A program made the position numbers and the translations under genes. A stretch of 64,000 nt of DNA from Vibrio toranzoniae (lineage in GTDB: Bacteria; Pseudomonadota; Gammaproteobacteria; Enterobacterales; Vibrionaceae): positions 434,001 to 498,000 of the forward strand of contig NZ_AP025515.1 of assembly GCF_024347655.1 (NCBI RefSeq), read 5' to 3'. Positions 1 to 8,455 of the stretch are shown here, one piece after another. The notes beneath the pieces were generated by a model, which had not been told where the DNA came from, did not search any database, and worked only from the letters and a program-made list of their open reading frames with translations. Position 1 is the stretch's first letter, and each line of letters begins with the position of its first letter.

Positions 1-820
1 ACTCTAATGCTTCACCAATTACGCCATGATGTTGAAAGGCATTCAATCGAATACGAACATCACTTGGCAAGCCTTTTAAGTAATAACCGACCTGCTCTAC
101 CTCAATATCGAGATCACTTTTATTGGGAATATGCAGCAACCTAACTTCGTGTAGTTTTCCTTTATCTGCAAGGTAGTTAATGGTTTCAAACACCCTATGA
201 TTCCCTCTGCCAACTAACCATAGATGGGTTTCCGATTGCCATGACTTTAAGTCAATCATCGCGCCATCAAGGAAAGGCAACACTTTGTCCCACCCTTGTT
301 GTGGCAGCGAACCATTACTGTCAATAAAACACGTTAAGTGTGCCAACTGCGAATCGCTTTTGATTGCTTGAAACAATTCGATAATAAACGGCAGTTGCAT
401 GGTCGCTTCACCGCCCGAAACGGTAATACCACTCAAGAAAAATTGATTGTGCCTAACGAGTTCAAGTACCTCCGAGACCGTCATCGAGGTAATTTTCGGA
501 CTCGATTTATGATTACAGATATCAATGCACTGATCGCAATTGGTACAGTCAGACAAATCCCACTTCACTTTGCCATCAACAACGCTTAGTGCACCGCTTG
601 GACACCCGCTAACGCAGTCCCCACAATGGTTACAGTGATTGATGGTATGTGGGTTATGACAAGTAATACAATCAAAATTACAGCCTTGTAGAAACAGTAC
701 TAGACGATTTCCCGGCCCATCAACACAAGAAAAGGTCAGCACACGGCTGACCTTCGCTTGTTTTTCTGTCTTATTGTTATTAACCCTAGCCATTTGAGTT
801 GTTAGATCAGAAATTTTCAT
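1..820 (-). CDS. yjjW: YjjW-type glycyl-radical enzyme activase (C-terminus outside window)
   Basis: Radical-SAM activase that would use S-adenosylmethionine and a 4Fe-4S cluster to install the glycyl radical on the neighbouring YjjI protein. About 273 residues are visible from an ATG at 820; the frame is still open at base 1. The radical-SAM cysteines CX3CX2C lie at residues 47, 51 and 54. They are followed by two ferredoxin-type cysteine sets (63/66/69/73 and 92/95/98/102), as in glycyl-radical activases, and by a glycine-rich SGGEA motif that contacts SAM. E. coli YjjW is about 287 residues, so only a short C-terminal piece is missing. It starts 41 bases after the end of yjjI, so the two genes probably form one transcript. 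The substrate of the enzyme pair is unknown. Confidence 0.9.
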   Translation of the reverse strand, partial: MKISDLTTQMARVNNNKTEKQAKVSRVLTFSCVDGPGNRLVLFLQGCNFDCITCHNPHTINHCNHCGDCVSGCPSGALSVVDGKVKWDLSDCTNCDQCIDICNHKSSPKITSMTVSEVLELVRHNQFFLSGITVSGGEATMQLPFIIELFQAIKSDSQLAHLTCFIDSNGSLPQQGWDKVLPFLDGAMIDLKSWQSETHLWLVGRGNHRVFETINYLADKGKLHEVRLLHIPNKSDLDIEVEQVGYYLKGLPSDVRIRLNAFQHHGVIGEALE

Positions 821-861
821 AATTGATATTGTTTGGTTATGGATATAGTTAGATTAAAGTT

Positions 862-2427
862 CTATTCGTACATCGGTGACATCTCTAAGCTCGCCACGCG
901 TGGTTTACGCTCTAAGATACCCGTGTTCTTCGCAGCTTCAGCGCCTAAGAAAGTCGTGTTAGTGCGAGAGCCTTGCTCGTCATATTTAGCAATGTCTGAA
1001 AGCTTAATCATGTAACCCGTCACACGAACCAAGTCATTTGATGCCACGTTAGCAGTGAATTCACGGTAGCCCGCTTGAATCGCGCCTTTACACAGGTTGA
1101 ACATCGCTTCAGGGTTAGATTTCACTGTTTCGTCTATGGTCAGAATGTCACTGATACCCGAGGTGTAAAACTTGTGGTGATCTGCTGTAGCACGAACATA
1201 AGCGACAGGATCTGGCTCTGTACCATAAGGAATACGCACACCTGGTGTTACATCTTCATCTAAGCTGATACCGCCTTGAGCGTGCAACAGTGCCTTACCT
1301 TCCAGCCCATATTTCACTTCAGAGCTTTCGACGATCTCAGCCAGCTTTTCAGAGATACTGTAACCGAGTTGATTCGCCTGTTCATCGTGACCATAGCGCC
1401 CTGCTTGGCTCTCTTTCTCCATCAAGATGTTAACCGCTTCCGCCATGCCGTAAATACCAAACATTGGCGCAAAGCGATCTTCTTCAATAAGGCCTTCTTT
1501 GGTCAGGAAGCCGTTAAAAAAGTGAGACTCTTCATGCAAGAAGCGGCTACGAGCGTTCATCAATTCAACCATGATGCCACTGTAGTTAGGCAATACGTGT
1601 TGTAAGAAATCATCACTATCCTGACACTTCAACGCCACTTGCTTAAGGTTCATACGCACTAAGGTATTTGAACCGCCCGCCAAAGGTAGAGAGTTGTAGC
1701 AGCTCACGATACCAAAACGCTTATCACCATACGCTGCGGCATGTGCAGGATAGTTGGCAATGTGCGGCTTGCTGCATTCACAGATATTGCTTGCCGCATG
1801 ACGAAGTAGATCATCAGGTGTAACAGCAGGGTCATACATAAAGGTTAGGTTTGGTGCGATCTGCTTCAGTTCAGCATCTACGCGCAAAATCGTACGGCAA
1901 ATAATATTATCTGTCGGGCCGATATTGACGTGCATGAAGGCATCTGGCAGTGTGCGATCCAGCATGATCCAGAACAGCTTAAGCTTTTGATAAACCTGCT
2001 CTTCCGTTAAGCCGCCAACGAAAGGCATCAATACATCGTCCAGTTGACCTAAGTAAACCGGAATGGAAGTCACTGATGGAACGTGATGATAAAGGATGGT
2101 CAGCATGTTCAATGCTTCGTCGAAATTAGTTGCCGCGCTAAGCTCTAAATACTTTGAGCCTTGATGTAAGTATTTAGAGTAGTCTGGAAGTACATAGCGC
2201 GGCTTAAATGGGGCGTGACCTTCAAACATGTCACATAGCACACCTTCTTGTAAGGCTTGCTCTACTTCATTGCTTACCGACATATACGGCAGGCTCGCTT
2301 CAGCTTCTAAGGCAAGATAGTGCGACTTCTGTTTTGGAGACAGGTTGGCATCTGAAATGATATTGCTAAAGCGTTGTTGTTGCTCTGAAAGTGGTGAAGA
2401 AGTAGATGACGCAGATTGGTGGCTCAT
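862..2427 (-). CDS. yjjI: YjjI family glycyl-radical enzyme
   Basis: 521-residue glycyl-radical enzyme of the YjjI (DUF3029) family. The C-terminal radical motif RVTGY is present, with the glycine at about residue 471, and a candidate active-site cysteine lies in GIVSCYNS near the middle of the protein. The family is smaller than pyruvate formate-lyase and has no established substrate. The start at 2427 follows an AGAGGG ribosome-binding site. The partner activase yjjW lies immediately downstream on the same strand. Such enzymes work only without oxygen, so expression under anaerobic conditions is expected, but I could not identify a clear FNR site upstream. Confidence 0.93.
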   Translation of the reverse strand: MSHQSASSTSSPLSEQQQRFSNIISDANLSPKQKSHYLALEAEASLPYMSVSNEVEQALQEGVLCDMFEGHAPFKPRYVLPDYSKYLHQGSKYLELSAATNFDEALNMLTILYHHVPSVTSIPVYLGQLDDVLMPFVGGLTEEQVYQKLKLFWIMLDRTLPDAFMHVNIGPTDNIICRTILRVDAELKQIAPNLTFMYDPAVTPDDLLRHAASNICECSKPHIANYPAHAAAYGDKRFGIVSCYNSLPLAGGSNTLVRMNLKQVALKCQDSDDFLQHVLPNYSGIMVELMNARSRFLHEESHFFNGFLTKEGLIEEDRFAPMFGIYGMAEAVNILMEKESQAGRYGHDEQANQLGYSISEKLAEIVESSEVKYGLEGKALLHAQGGISLDEDVTPGVRIPYGTEPDPVAYVRATADHHKFYTSGISDILTIDETVKSNPEAMFNLCKGAIQAGYREFTANVASNDLVRVTGYMIKLSDIAKYDEQGSRTNTTFLGAEAAKNTGILERKPRVASLEMSPMYE

Positions 2428-2621
2428 GATTAAACCCTCTGTTTTATTATGGGTTTATTCTACACCTATGTTTTGAGTTTCCACTAATGAAAGGTATGAA
2501 AGACTATATTTCCAAAATGGAAATTCGGTATTACTGAATAGCAAATAATGAAAGCTAAACGAATAAATAACAGAGTTCTGTAAGTACTAGTCTAGTCATT
2601 TATCTTGAAACACAAACGGGT

Positions 2622-2670
2622 AAAAACAAAAAACCCACATAACTGGTCATGAGACCGTTAATGTGAGTTT
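2622..2670 (-). terminator. Intrinsic terminator of the methyltransferase gene
   Basis: Read on the minus strand, an imperfect hairpin (CACATTAACGGTC pairing with GACCAGTTATGTG, one bulge) is followed by TTTTTTGTTTTT. It lies about 50 bases after the stop codon at 2719. Confidence 0.7.
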
Positions 2671-2718
2671 GTTATTTAGAGTTCACGCTATAGAGAAAGA
2701 GACGAGCGACAGTATCTG

Positions 2719-3318
2719 TTAAAGGTGAGGGAGCACTTGTTTACGACCAACCCCCATCAATACCTTTAAAGGTCCTTGCGGAGTGTCAATTGAGAACGGT
2801 GTTGATACTTCAACAACAGAGAAACCAGCAGCACCTAGAACATTTTTTGAACGCTCTAGACTGATGCCATAATCTTCATCGTCGTTTTCAAGGTACCAAT
2901 CCCAGTGAACAAAAATGCCATCGTTTTCGAGCAACGTATAAATCAAACTGACCGTGTCTTGTAAATTCGGAATAAAACCACATACCGAAGACGCTACCAC
3001 TACATCAAATTGATTTCTGAAGGCTGGATGCTGCGCCGCAAGCCCGCGCGATAGAATATCGACAACGGCTTCAACATTGGTTAGCTCTTTTTTATCTAGC
3101 TCTTCGATCATCCCTTCAGAGATATCAAGCGCGATGACCTCTTTTGCAAAAGGAGATATTTTTTGGCTGAGTAGTCCTGTACCACAGCCAAAATCAAGGA
3201 CACGGGTTCCGTTCAAATCAACGAGCTGTGTTAACTGGTCAAATACGGACTGTGCGAATACTACAGTTGCGGGATCGTTATCCCAGTCAGGTGCGTACTC
3301 GTCCCATTGTTTCGCCAT
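2719..3318 (-). CDS. Class I SAM-dependent methyltransferase
   Basis: 199-residue Rossmann-fold methyltransferase; the methyl acceptor is unknown. Motif I, VLDFGCGTG, lies at residues 40-48, and an acidic residue ends the second strand (VIALDIS). The start at 3318 gives an N-terminus MAKQWDEYAPDWD, which resembles bacterial relatives, and has GGAGG five bases upstream. In-frame starts at 3321, 3330 and 3381 would add up to 21 residues. The gene is divergent from the LysR gene starting at 3480, a layout that often means the LysR protein controls its neighbour. Single-gene unit ending in its own terminator. Confidence 0.82.
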   Translation of the reverse strand: MAKQWDEYAPDWDNDPATVVFAQSVFDQLTQLVDLNGTRVLDFGCGTGLLSQKISPFAKEVIALDISEGMIEELDKKELTNVEAVVDILSRGLAAQHPAFRNQFDVVVASSVCGFIPNLQDTVSLIYTLLENDGIFVHWDWYLENDDEDYGISLERSKNVLGAAGFSVVEVSTPFSIDTPQGPLKVLMGVGRKQVLPHL

Positions 3319-3479
3319 CATGGCCTCCATCTTTACTTCTTGTAGGTTCGGAACACGCACAGAATAAACCAAATTAGCCAATTCGTCATAGAGTTATCAT
3401 GCAAAGATGGACTATTTCTAAGATAGTCAGCACAATATTCAGATAATATGTGCCTACTCCCGCTCAATATGGAAATGAA

Positions 3480-4358
3480 ATGAACCTTTCTCAAGTCCAA
3501 GCCTTTTGTTCTGTTGCTGATTTAGGATCCGTCTCTGAAGCTGCACGTCAGTTAGAATGCAACCGAACTAAACTCAGCATGTCGATTAAAGCCTTAGAGA
3601 AAGAGTTAGATATCGAACTGTTTGTGCGCAGCGGAAACCACGTTGAGCTTTCTGAAGCAGGCAAAGCCATCTATAAAGATTGCGAAGGCATGTTGGTGAC
3701 GGTAGCTCGCATTAAGCAAACTTGTCTCTATGTATCAGGTGAATTCAATGCGGAGATATGGATCGCTCGCGACGATTCATTACCCGACGAAATGTGGCAG
3801 GACTTATCTCATGCACTCAACAAGAAGTATCCTTCCACCTCATTCAACTTCGTTCTTGCATCGAGTGGTGACTTAGCCAACCTAGTCGAAACCCAGCAAG
3901 TCGATTTCGCGTTTGGTGTCGATTACGAGCGTGTTGATGATCCAAGAATAATCTACAACCCACTTGGTAAGATTAGAATGATGTCTGTATGTAAAAAAGG
4001 ACACGATCTGAGTGTGATGCGACGTGTATCTGATGAAGTGTTGAGAAATTCGATGCAAGTAACGATGGTTTATCTCAATGAAAAAGATAACCCAGAGCTT
4101 GAGCCCTTCTCGCGTCGCCACATCGGCTTTTCTAGCTTCGACTTTATGTTGGATACTATTCTACGTGAAAACGCTTGGGGCGTATTGCCTGAACCATTGA
4201 TTCGCCACTTACTTCGTGAACAAGAGTTGGCTGTTATTAAGCATACTTACGGACTAACGCAAGAAGATTACTGTATGTTTACAGCTGCGGGAATGGCTGA
4301 GCATCCAGGTATGAGCTGGTTAGCGGATCAAATAAGTGATTATCTATTTGATTTCTAG
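3480..4358 (+). CDS. LysR family transcriptional regulator
   Basis: 292-residue LysR-type regulator. The N-terminal winged helix-turn-helix (residues about 2-60, with VSEAARQLECNRTKLSMSI as recognition region) is followed by a periplasmic-binding-like effector domain. I chose the ATG at 3480 because MNLSQVQAF is the usual LysR N-terminus and GGAAATG lies just upstream; an in-frame ATG at 3450 would add ten residues. It is divergent from the methyltransferase gene, with about 160 bases between them, and may regulate it. The effector is unknown. Confidence 0.88.
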   Translation: MNLSQVQAFCSVADLGSVSEAARQLECNRTKLSMSIKALEKELDIELFVRSGNHVELSEAGKAIYKDCEGMLVTVARIKQTCLYVSGEFNAEIWIARDDSLPDEMWQDLSHALNKKYPSTSFNFVLASSGDLANLVETQQVDFAFGVDYERVDDPRIIYNPLGKIRMMSVCKKGHDLSVMRRVSDEVLRNSMQVTMVYLNEKDNPELEPFSRRHIGFSSFDFMLDTILRENAWGVLPEPLIRHLLREQELAVIKHTYGLTQEDYCMFTAAGMAEHPGMSWLADQISDYLFDF

Positions 4359-4418
4359 ACAACCCGGTTTTTTCTATATCAATACGTAAAGTTATACGAC
4401 AGCTAACACGCCCTCTCC

Positions 4419-4769
4419 TTAGAAAACCATAACGTGATCAACCATGTAACGTCCATCTTCTTCAACCAGTACCATTTCAGCGACAAACTCGCCTTTAGCA
4501 ATGGTATACGCTTGCTTCCAAACAAAGGCGATTGAATCAGATCGTCTGAATAGCGCAACTGGCTCACGTTCAGCAAAAAATCCGTTGCTGTGCTGATAAT
4601 AGCGACACACCTTTTCCAGATATTAAGGCGTAACAATATCCTTCATCCTCTGCGTAAAGTCTCGGCTGTGCTGTGCATGATCAATTTTTGTTGAGCCCTC
4701 CATCAGGTTATCCATAATTGGTTTAGCAATGCCCCATAATTCACTATCGCTGAGATTGTCAAACTTCAT
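4419..4769 (-). pseudogene. Small NTF2/SnoaL-sized protein gene interrupted by an in-frame stop
   Basis: A 117-codon reading frame runs from the ATG at 4769 (MKFDNLSDSELWG) to a stop at 4419-4421, but codon 49 (4623-4625) is TAA. No frame shift is involved: protein-like sequence continues in the same frame after the stop (YLEKVCRYYQHSNGFF, then ALFRRSDSIAFVWKQ and GRYMVDHVMVF). The alternating aromatic and charged pattern and the size suggest an NTF2/SnoaL-like fold, which is a guess. A GTG at 4610 could restart translation and give 63 residues. This is a nonsense mutation or a sequencing error. Confidence 0.6.
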
Positions 4770-5117
4770 ATTTACCCATTCCTTTGAAATTCATACCATT
4801 TCGTTAAAGCTTGAACAATTTATTGATCGCGCTCTAACCCTGAGCCTTTATTGGAGTATCGCTTAATTTTCTAGAGCTATACAACATTTGCCAACGATAT
4901 GTTTTATTAATCATAAATTCTCTCATTTCAGCTGTACTGAATCATCAACAAACACTCAGTGTCAATATAACTGGCCCTACAAACGAATCTTAACTGATTG
5001 AATTTTAATGCTTTTTAGTTAAATGTTAGATAAAAACGGCCAACTTCACTATATAAGGTTTGTAAAGTTAGCTCAATATCAGAACAATGAGGCTATTAAA
5101 AACATCTGGAAAATTTT
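4770..5117. promoter_or_regulatory. Gene-free interval upstream of the CDF transporter
   Basis: AT-rich, no supported ORF. A TATATAAG box at 5050-5057, about 65 bases before the transporter start, is a plausible -10 element. Nothing else recognised. Confidence 0.35.
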
Positions 5118-6014
5118 ATGTGCGACAGGAAAAGCCAAAACGAAAATCGAGTACTATTGTTCTCAGCCCTTTTAGCATCAGGCTTCGCTATTGGCGGATT
5201 GGTGTTGGGTCTTATCGTTGGCTCTCTGGTCATAGTATTTGACGGTGTCTATTCTCTTATCAGCTTACTGTTAACTTTATTGTCACTAGCAGCTTCAAAA
5301 TACATTAATCGCCCTTCAGATAGAGAGTTCCCGTTCGGTCGAGCTATCATAGAACCGATTGTTATTGCGATAAAAGCCCTAGTCATTCTGCTTGTGGTTA
5401 GCTACTCACTTTACTCTGCGATTGGTGCCCTTATGACTGGCGGCCGTGAAGTTGATACTTCTATCGCAACTCTGTTCGGTATTATCAACGTATTAGGTTG
5501 TGGTTACGCTTGGTGGTACATCGCCAATAAGAGCAAAAGTATCTCTTCAGGCCTGATTCAAGCCGAGTCAAAACAATGGCAAATGGATACGTTATTGAGT
5601 GTGGCAGTGACCGCGGGGTTCGTAGTTGCTTGGCTAGTGACTTTTTCTCCACTATCAGCATATGCGGTTTATGCTGACCCAGTGATGATGTTGATTATGT
5701 CTTTCTACTTCATCAAAGTCCCATTTGACATGTTGCGCGAAGCAATGCGTGAACTTCTAATGATGTCGGCAACCAAAGACATTTGTGACGCGGTGGATAA
5801 GAATGTTGTCGAGGTAAACAAAGAAGCGGATCAAAATTTAGAACTGATGGGGGTGACTAAAGTTGGCCCAGAACTCAGAATTAACGTTGATATTCATACC
5901 AACGACCAACAAGCAATTGCGTTCAATGATATTGAACGAACGCGCCGCCAACTTAAGCGACGCTTATCTAAGATGCCTTATGAGCTTCAATTGAACCTCA
6001 ATGTCGCGAGTTAA
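5118..6014 (+). CDS. Cation diffusion facilitator (CDF) family transporter
   Basis: 298-residue inner-membrane metal/proton antiporter of the CDF family, with about six hydrophobic segments in the first 205 residues and a cytoplasmic C-terminal domain. TM2 carries the metal-site aspartate in FDGVYS. TM5 has QWQMD, where the usual histidine of HxxxD is a glutamine, so the metal preference may differ from classic zinc exporters. The C-terminal domain ends in a basic helix (ERTRRQLKRRL). The gene stands alone. A strong hairpin downstream at 6092-6118 lies inside the 3' end of the convergent gene. The ion transported cannot be told from the sequence. Confidence 0.85.
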   Translation: MCDRKSQNENRVLLFSALLASGFAIGGLVLGLIVGSLVIVFDGVYSLISLLLTLLSLAASKYINRPSDREFPFGRAIIEPIVIAIKALVILLVVSYSLYSAIGALMTGGREVDTSIATLFGIINVLGCGYAWWYIANKSKSISSGLIQAESKQWQMDTLLSVAVTAGFVVAWLVTFSPLSAYAVYADPVMMLIMSFYFIKVPFDMLREAMRELLMMSATKDICDAVDKNVVEVNKEADQNLELMGVTKVGPELRINVDIHTNDQQAIAFNDIERTRRQLKRRLSKMPYELQLNLNVAS

Positions 6015-6065
6015 GCTTTTACCTAACAAATGAGGAAAAACCTCACGCGACAAGATAACATCAGA

Positions 6066-7000
6066 TTAAGGGGAAGATTGAACCTCTTTAGAAGCCGACA
6101 CCTTTGATGTCGGCTTTTCTCTAGTTACCCACCAGCAAGCGAGCGAACCAATCGTCACCATACACACGCCCTGCCAAAACGTGATGCTCAATGACAAACC
6201 GAGAATCACGGAAGACAGTAAGGTAGAGAAGATTGGCGTAAAATACGACATGGTCGCCAGAAACATCATATTGCCACCTAATATTGCTGTATTCCAAAGT
6301 GCGTAACCTGCTCCCATACAAGCCCCAGCAAGCACTAAGTCAATCGCCGCACTCGTTGTCATTACCATGCCGGTTTCATCACTCAGTGCATATTTAATCC
6401 ACAGGGTGACCGCGGTAGCGATAAAGAAAAACACAATCGCATTTTGGCCTTTAGCAACCCGTTGGGTGTAATTGCAATACACAGCCCAAATAATTGCTCC
6501 GAAAAATGCCATCGAATAGGTTTTAGGATTCGTCGCAATATTAGCCGCTATTTGGTCGACAGAAAGCCCCTGCTCGCCACTGATGCTCCAAGCCACGCCA
6601 AAAAATGCCAAGAAGATACTTGGATAAACTAACCAGTTGATCTTTTTATCGCTCAACAATACCGCAAACAACACTGTCAGTGCTGGCCAGAGATAATTGA
6701 TCACCGCCATTTCTAAGGCTTGATGTCGATTGTTTGCCATTCCCAAAGCCAAAGCCAAGAAAATCTCGTAGCAAACAAATAAAGCACCGCCGATCAACAA
6801 GTATGACTTAGAGAAGCGCGACGGCTTAGGTAGCCCCATAACACAAACCAACAACAGTGAGCTCACCGTATAAAGACTGGCTGCGCCACCAATGGGCCCC
6901 AGTTGTTCTGAAACGCTACGAGACAGTGCAATTAAGCAGCTCCAAAGTAAAGTAGCAGCTATGGCGATGAGATTTCAGCACGCCTCTTCCTTATATTCAT
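6066..7000 (-). pseudogene. yddG: YddG-type EamA exporter with a probable 5' frameshift
   Basis: DMT/EamA exporter like E. coli YddG (aromatic amino acid export). The longest intact frame is 6066-6866 (266 residues from a GTG), but the family's first segment is missing from it. Upstream in the same frame I read LIAIAATLLWS and SRSVSEQLGPIGGAA, the normal N-terminal helix, up to a TGA next to 6977. An ATG at 7000 gives MNIRKRRA in another frame. Joining the two needs one extra base near 6972-6977 and would restore about 311 residues with ten membrane segments. The gene is therefore probably inactivated by a one-base deletion, or the base was lost in sequencing. The restart product would lack TM1. 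Confidence 0.65.
6092..6120 (+). terminator. Intrinsic terminator of the CDF gene, embedded in the convergent gene
   Basis: AAGCCGACA and TGTCGGCTT form a perfect 9-bp stem around a seven-base loop, followed by TTCT. It overlaps the last codons of the minus-strand yddG-like gene. Confidence 0.7.
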
Positions 7001-7085
7001 TGTCTTGGTCTTCAGTGCCAAGCATCAGGCCGACTGTGCTTCAACGCTGCAATCTATGTTTTAAGCTAGATGATAAACCAGTAGA

Positions 7086-7118
7086 AAAATCAACCGAGCA
7101 CATGCTGGTACTCGGTTG
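7086..7118 (-). terminator. Intrinsic terminator of yjjG
   Basis: On the minus strand CAACCGAG and CTCGGTTG form an 8-bp stem, followed by ATTTTTC, about 40 bases after the yjjG stop codon. Confidence 0.7.
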
Positions 7119-7155
7119 TCGATAATTAACTTATAAAGTCAAAACTAGCAGGCGA

Positions 7156-7830
7156 TTATGCCAGTAGAAGATCTTGTAGGTCAGCCAGAGATCGAACCTG
7201 ATAGTGAGGGTTAATCCCCGCAGGTGTCGCTTTCTCTTGGCTATTCAGCCAACAAGTCTCAATACCAAAATCCAAGCCTCCCAATATATCAGAGTGCGGA
7301 TTGTCCCCTACCATCAATACCCGTTGCTTCGATGGCAATCCGATCAGCTTATGTGCATATTCAAAAATTTCGGCGTCTGGTTTTGCGACACCGACTTCTT
7401 CAGAAATGATCACATGGTCAAAATAGCCTGTCATTCCTGTTCGCTCTAAACGGATCGATTGTAGCTCTGTGAAGCCATTAGTGATGATGCCCATATTCAC
7501 TTTGCCTTTTAACGACTCCATCAACTCTTTGGCACCAGGAAGCAGAGAACAAATGTCCGCCATTGCGGCTAAAAATGCACTGTTTAATGCTGCCGTTGTT
7601 GTCTCTAACTTTGCCGCCCAGCTTTCAAAACGCGCATGCTTCAGTTGAGCTGCCGTGATACGACCATCTTGGTAATCTACCCATAATGGTAAATTAACCT
7701 CTTGATAAAATGAATAATCCTGTTCGCTAAAGTCAACACCAAAACGGGAAAACATCAACTTCATCCCTTGAAAAGCATCAAAGTGAAACAAGGTTTCATC
7801 CGCATCAAAGAATATCCAATCGTACTTCAT
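7156..7830 (-). CDS. yjjG: Pyrimidine 5'-nucleotidase YjjG (HAD family)
   Basis: 224-residue HAD phosphatase. The nucleophile motif DADETL is at the N-terminus, the second motif (ITNG) in the middle, then the lysine of VAKPD and the acidic motif VGDNPHSD. E. coli YjjG dephosphorylates dUMP, dTMP and non-canonical pyrimidine nucleotides and is cytoplasmic. The start at 7830 (MKYDWIFF) has GAGGACA upstream; the frame is open to 7866 but the extra residues do not resemble the family. Single-gene unit with its own terminator. Confidence 0.9.
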   Translation of the reverse strand: MKYDWIFFDADETLFHFDAFQGMKLMFSRFGVDFSEQDYSFYQEVNLPLWVDYQDGRITAAQLKHARFESWAAKLETTTAALNSAFLAAMADICSLLPGAKELMESLKGKVNMGIITNGFTELQSIRLERTGMTGYFDHVIISEEVGVAKPDAEIFEYAHKLIGLPSKQRVLMVGDNPHSDILGGLDFGIETCWLNSQEKATPAGINPHYQVRSLADLQDLLLA

Positions 7831-8040
7831 TTTATGTCCTCTTACTCGCGCTGTTGAGCAGTGCATGCGCTGTTTTGTCGTTGTTTTTATCGTTGCCTCA
7901 AAGGGCGGGTCATCACTTTACTCTCAATTTTGTGAGCCTGTATATAAATCTAATAATTTATAGAAAACAAGTCGCAAGTCATGATATATCGCAAATTCTG
8001 CCACATATTAAACCAATACCATACAATAAAAATCCATTTA

Positions 8041-8056
8041 AGTACCGGGAGGTACT
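8041..8056 (+). promoter_or_regulatory. Hairpin enclosing the ribosome-binding site of the 53-residue ORF
   Basis: AGTACC and GGTACT form a perfect 6-bp stem with the GNRA-type tetraloop GGGA. The GGGAGGT Shine-Dalgarno sequence sits in the loop and 3' arm, directly before the ATG at 8057. Confidence 0.5.
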
Positions 8057-8218
8057 ATGAAGCACTTCTTGCCATCATCCGTAATACTTACTCCTTTTGT
8101 GGTCAAACACTACGATGAAGAACCGAATAAAAATGAAAATTCAGAAACAGAACATGAGAGCAGTTCAAACCAATGTAAAACGAGTTTGGCATCTTCTAAA
8201 GCAGACGAGTCAAACTAA
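8057..8218 (+). CDS. Small hypothetical protein, 53 residues
   Basis: A 53-codon frame starting MKHFLPSSVILTPF and continuing into a hydrophilic tail rich in Glu, Asn and Ser (ENSETEHESSSNQ). The GGGAGGT ribosome-binding site four bases upstream is strong. The gene lies alone between yjjG (divergent) and yiaY (same strand, 237 bases downstream). No domain or function is recognised. The N-terminus is only weakly hydrophobic, so export is not convincing. Support rests on the ribosome-binding site and composition. Confidence 0.5.
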   Translation: MKHFLPSSVILTPFVVKHYDEEPNKNENSETEHESSSNQCKTSLASSKADESN

Positions 8219-8455
8219 TAATACTCATTTGTTAGCCACTCAATTGACCAGCACCTCAACATATTCTTCTTAATTTGGTTTTTTCTGCTGATAGTAAACT
8301 CACATAAAACCATAAAAACGATTGTCATATGCATCAAACTTAATACATAATCACAAAGTGGTAGTTTGGGTTAAAGCTTATCTAGGATCGAAGGTTTTCC
8401 TAATATTACCAACAACATAGAACAAATCAAAAACTATAATTAACGGAGTTTCCCA

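Noticed and set aside
7854..8060. 68-codon plus-strand frame upstream of the 53-residue ORF
   Set aside because: No ribosome-binding site, composition unlike a protein, and it overlaps the yjjG leader; the shorter ORF at 8057 has a much better start.
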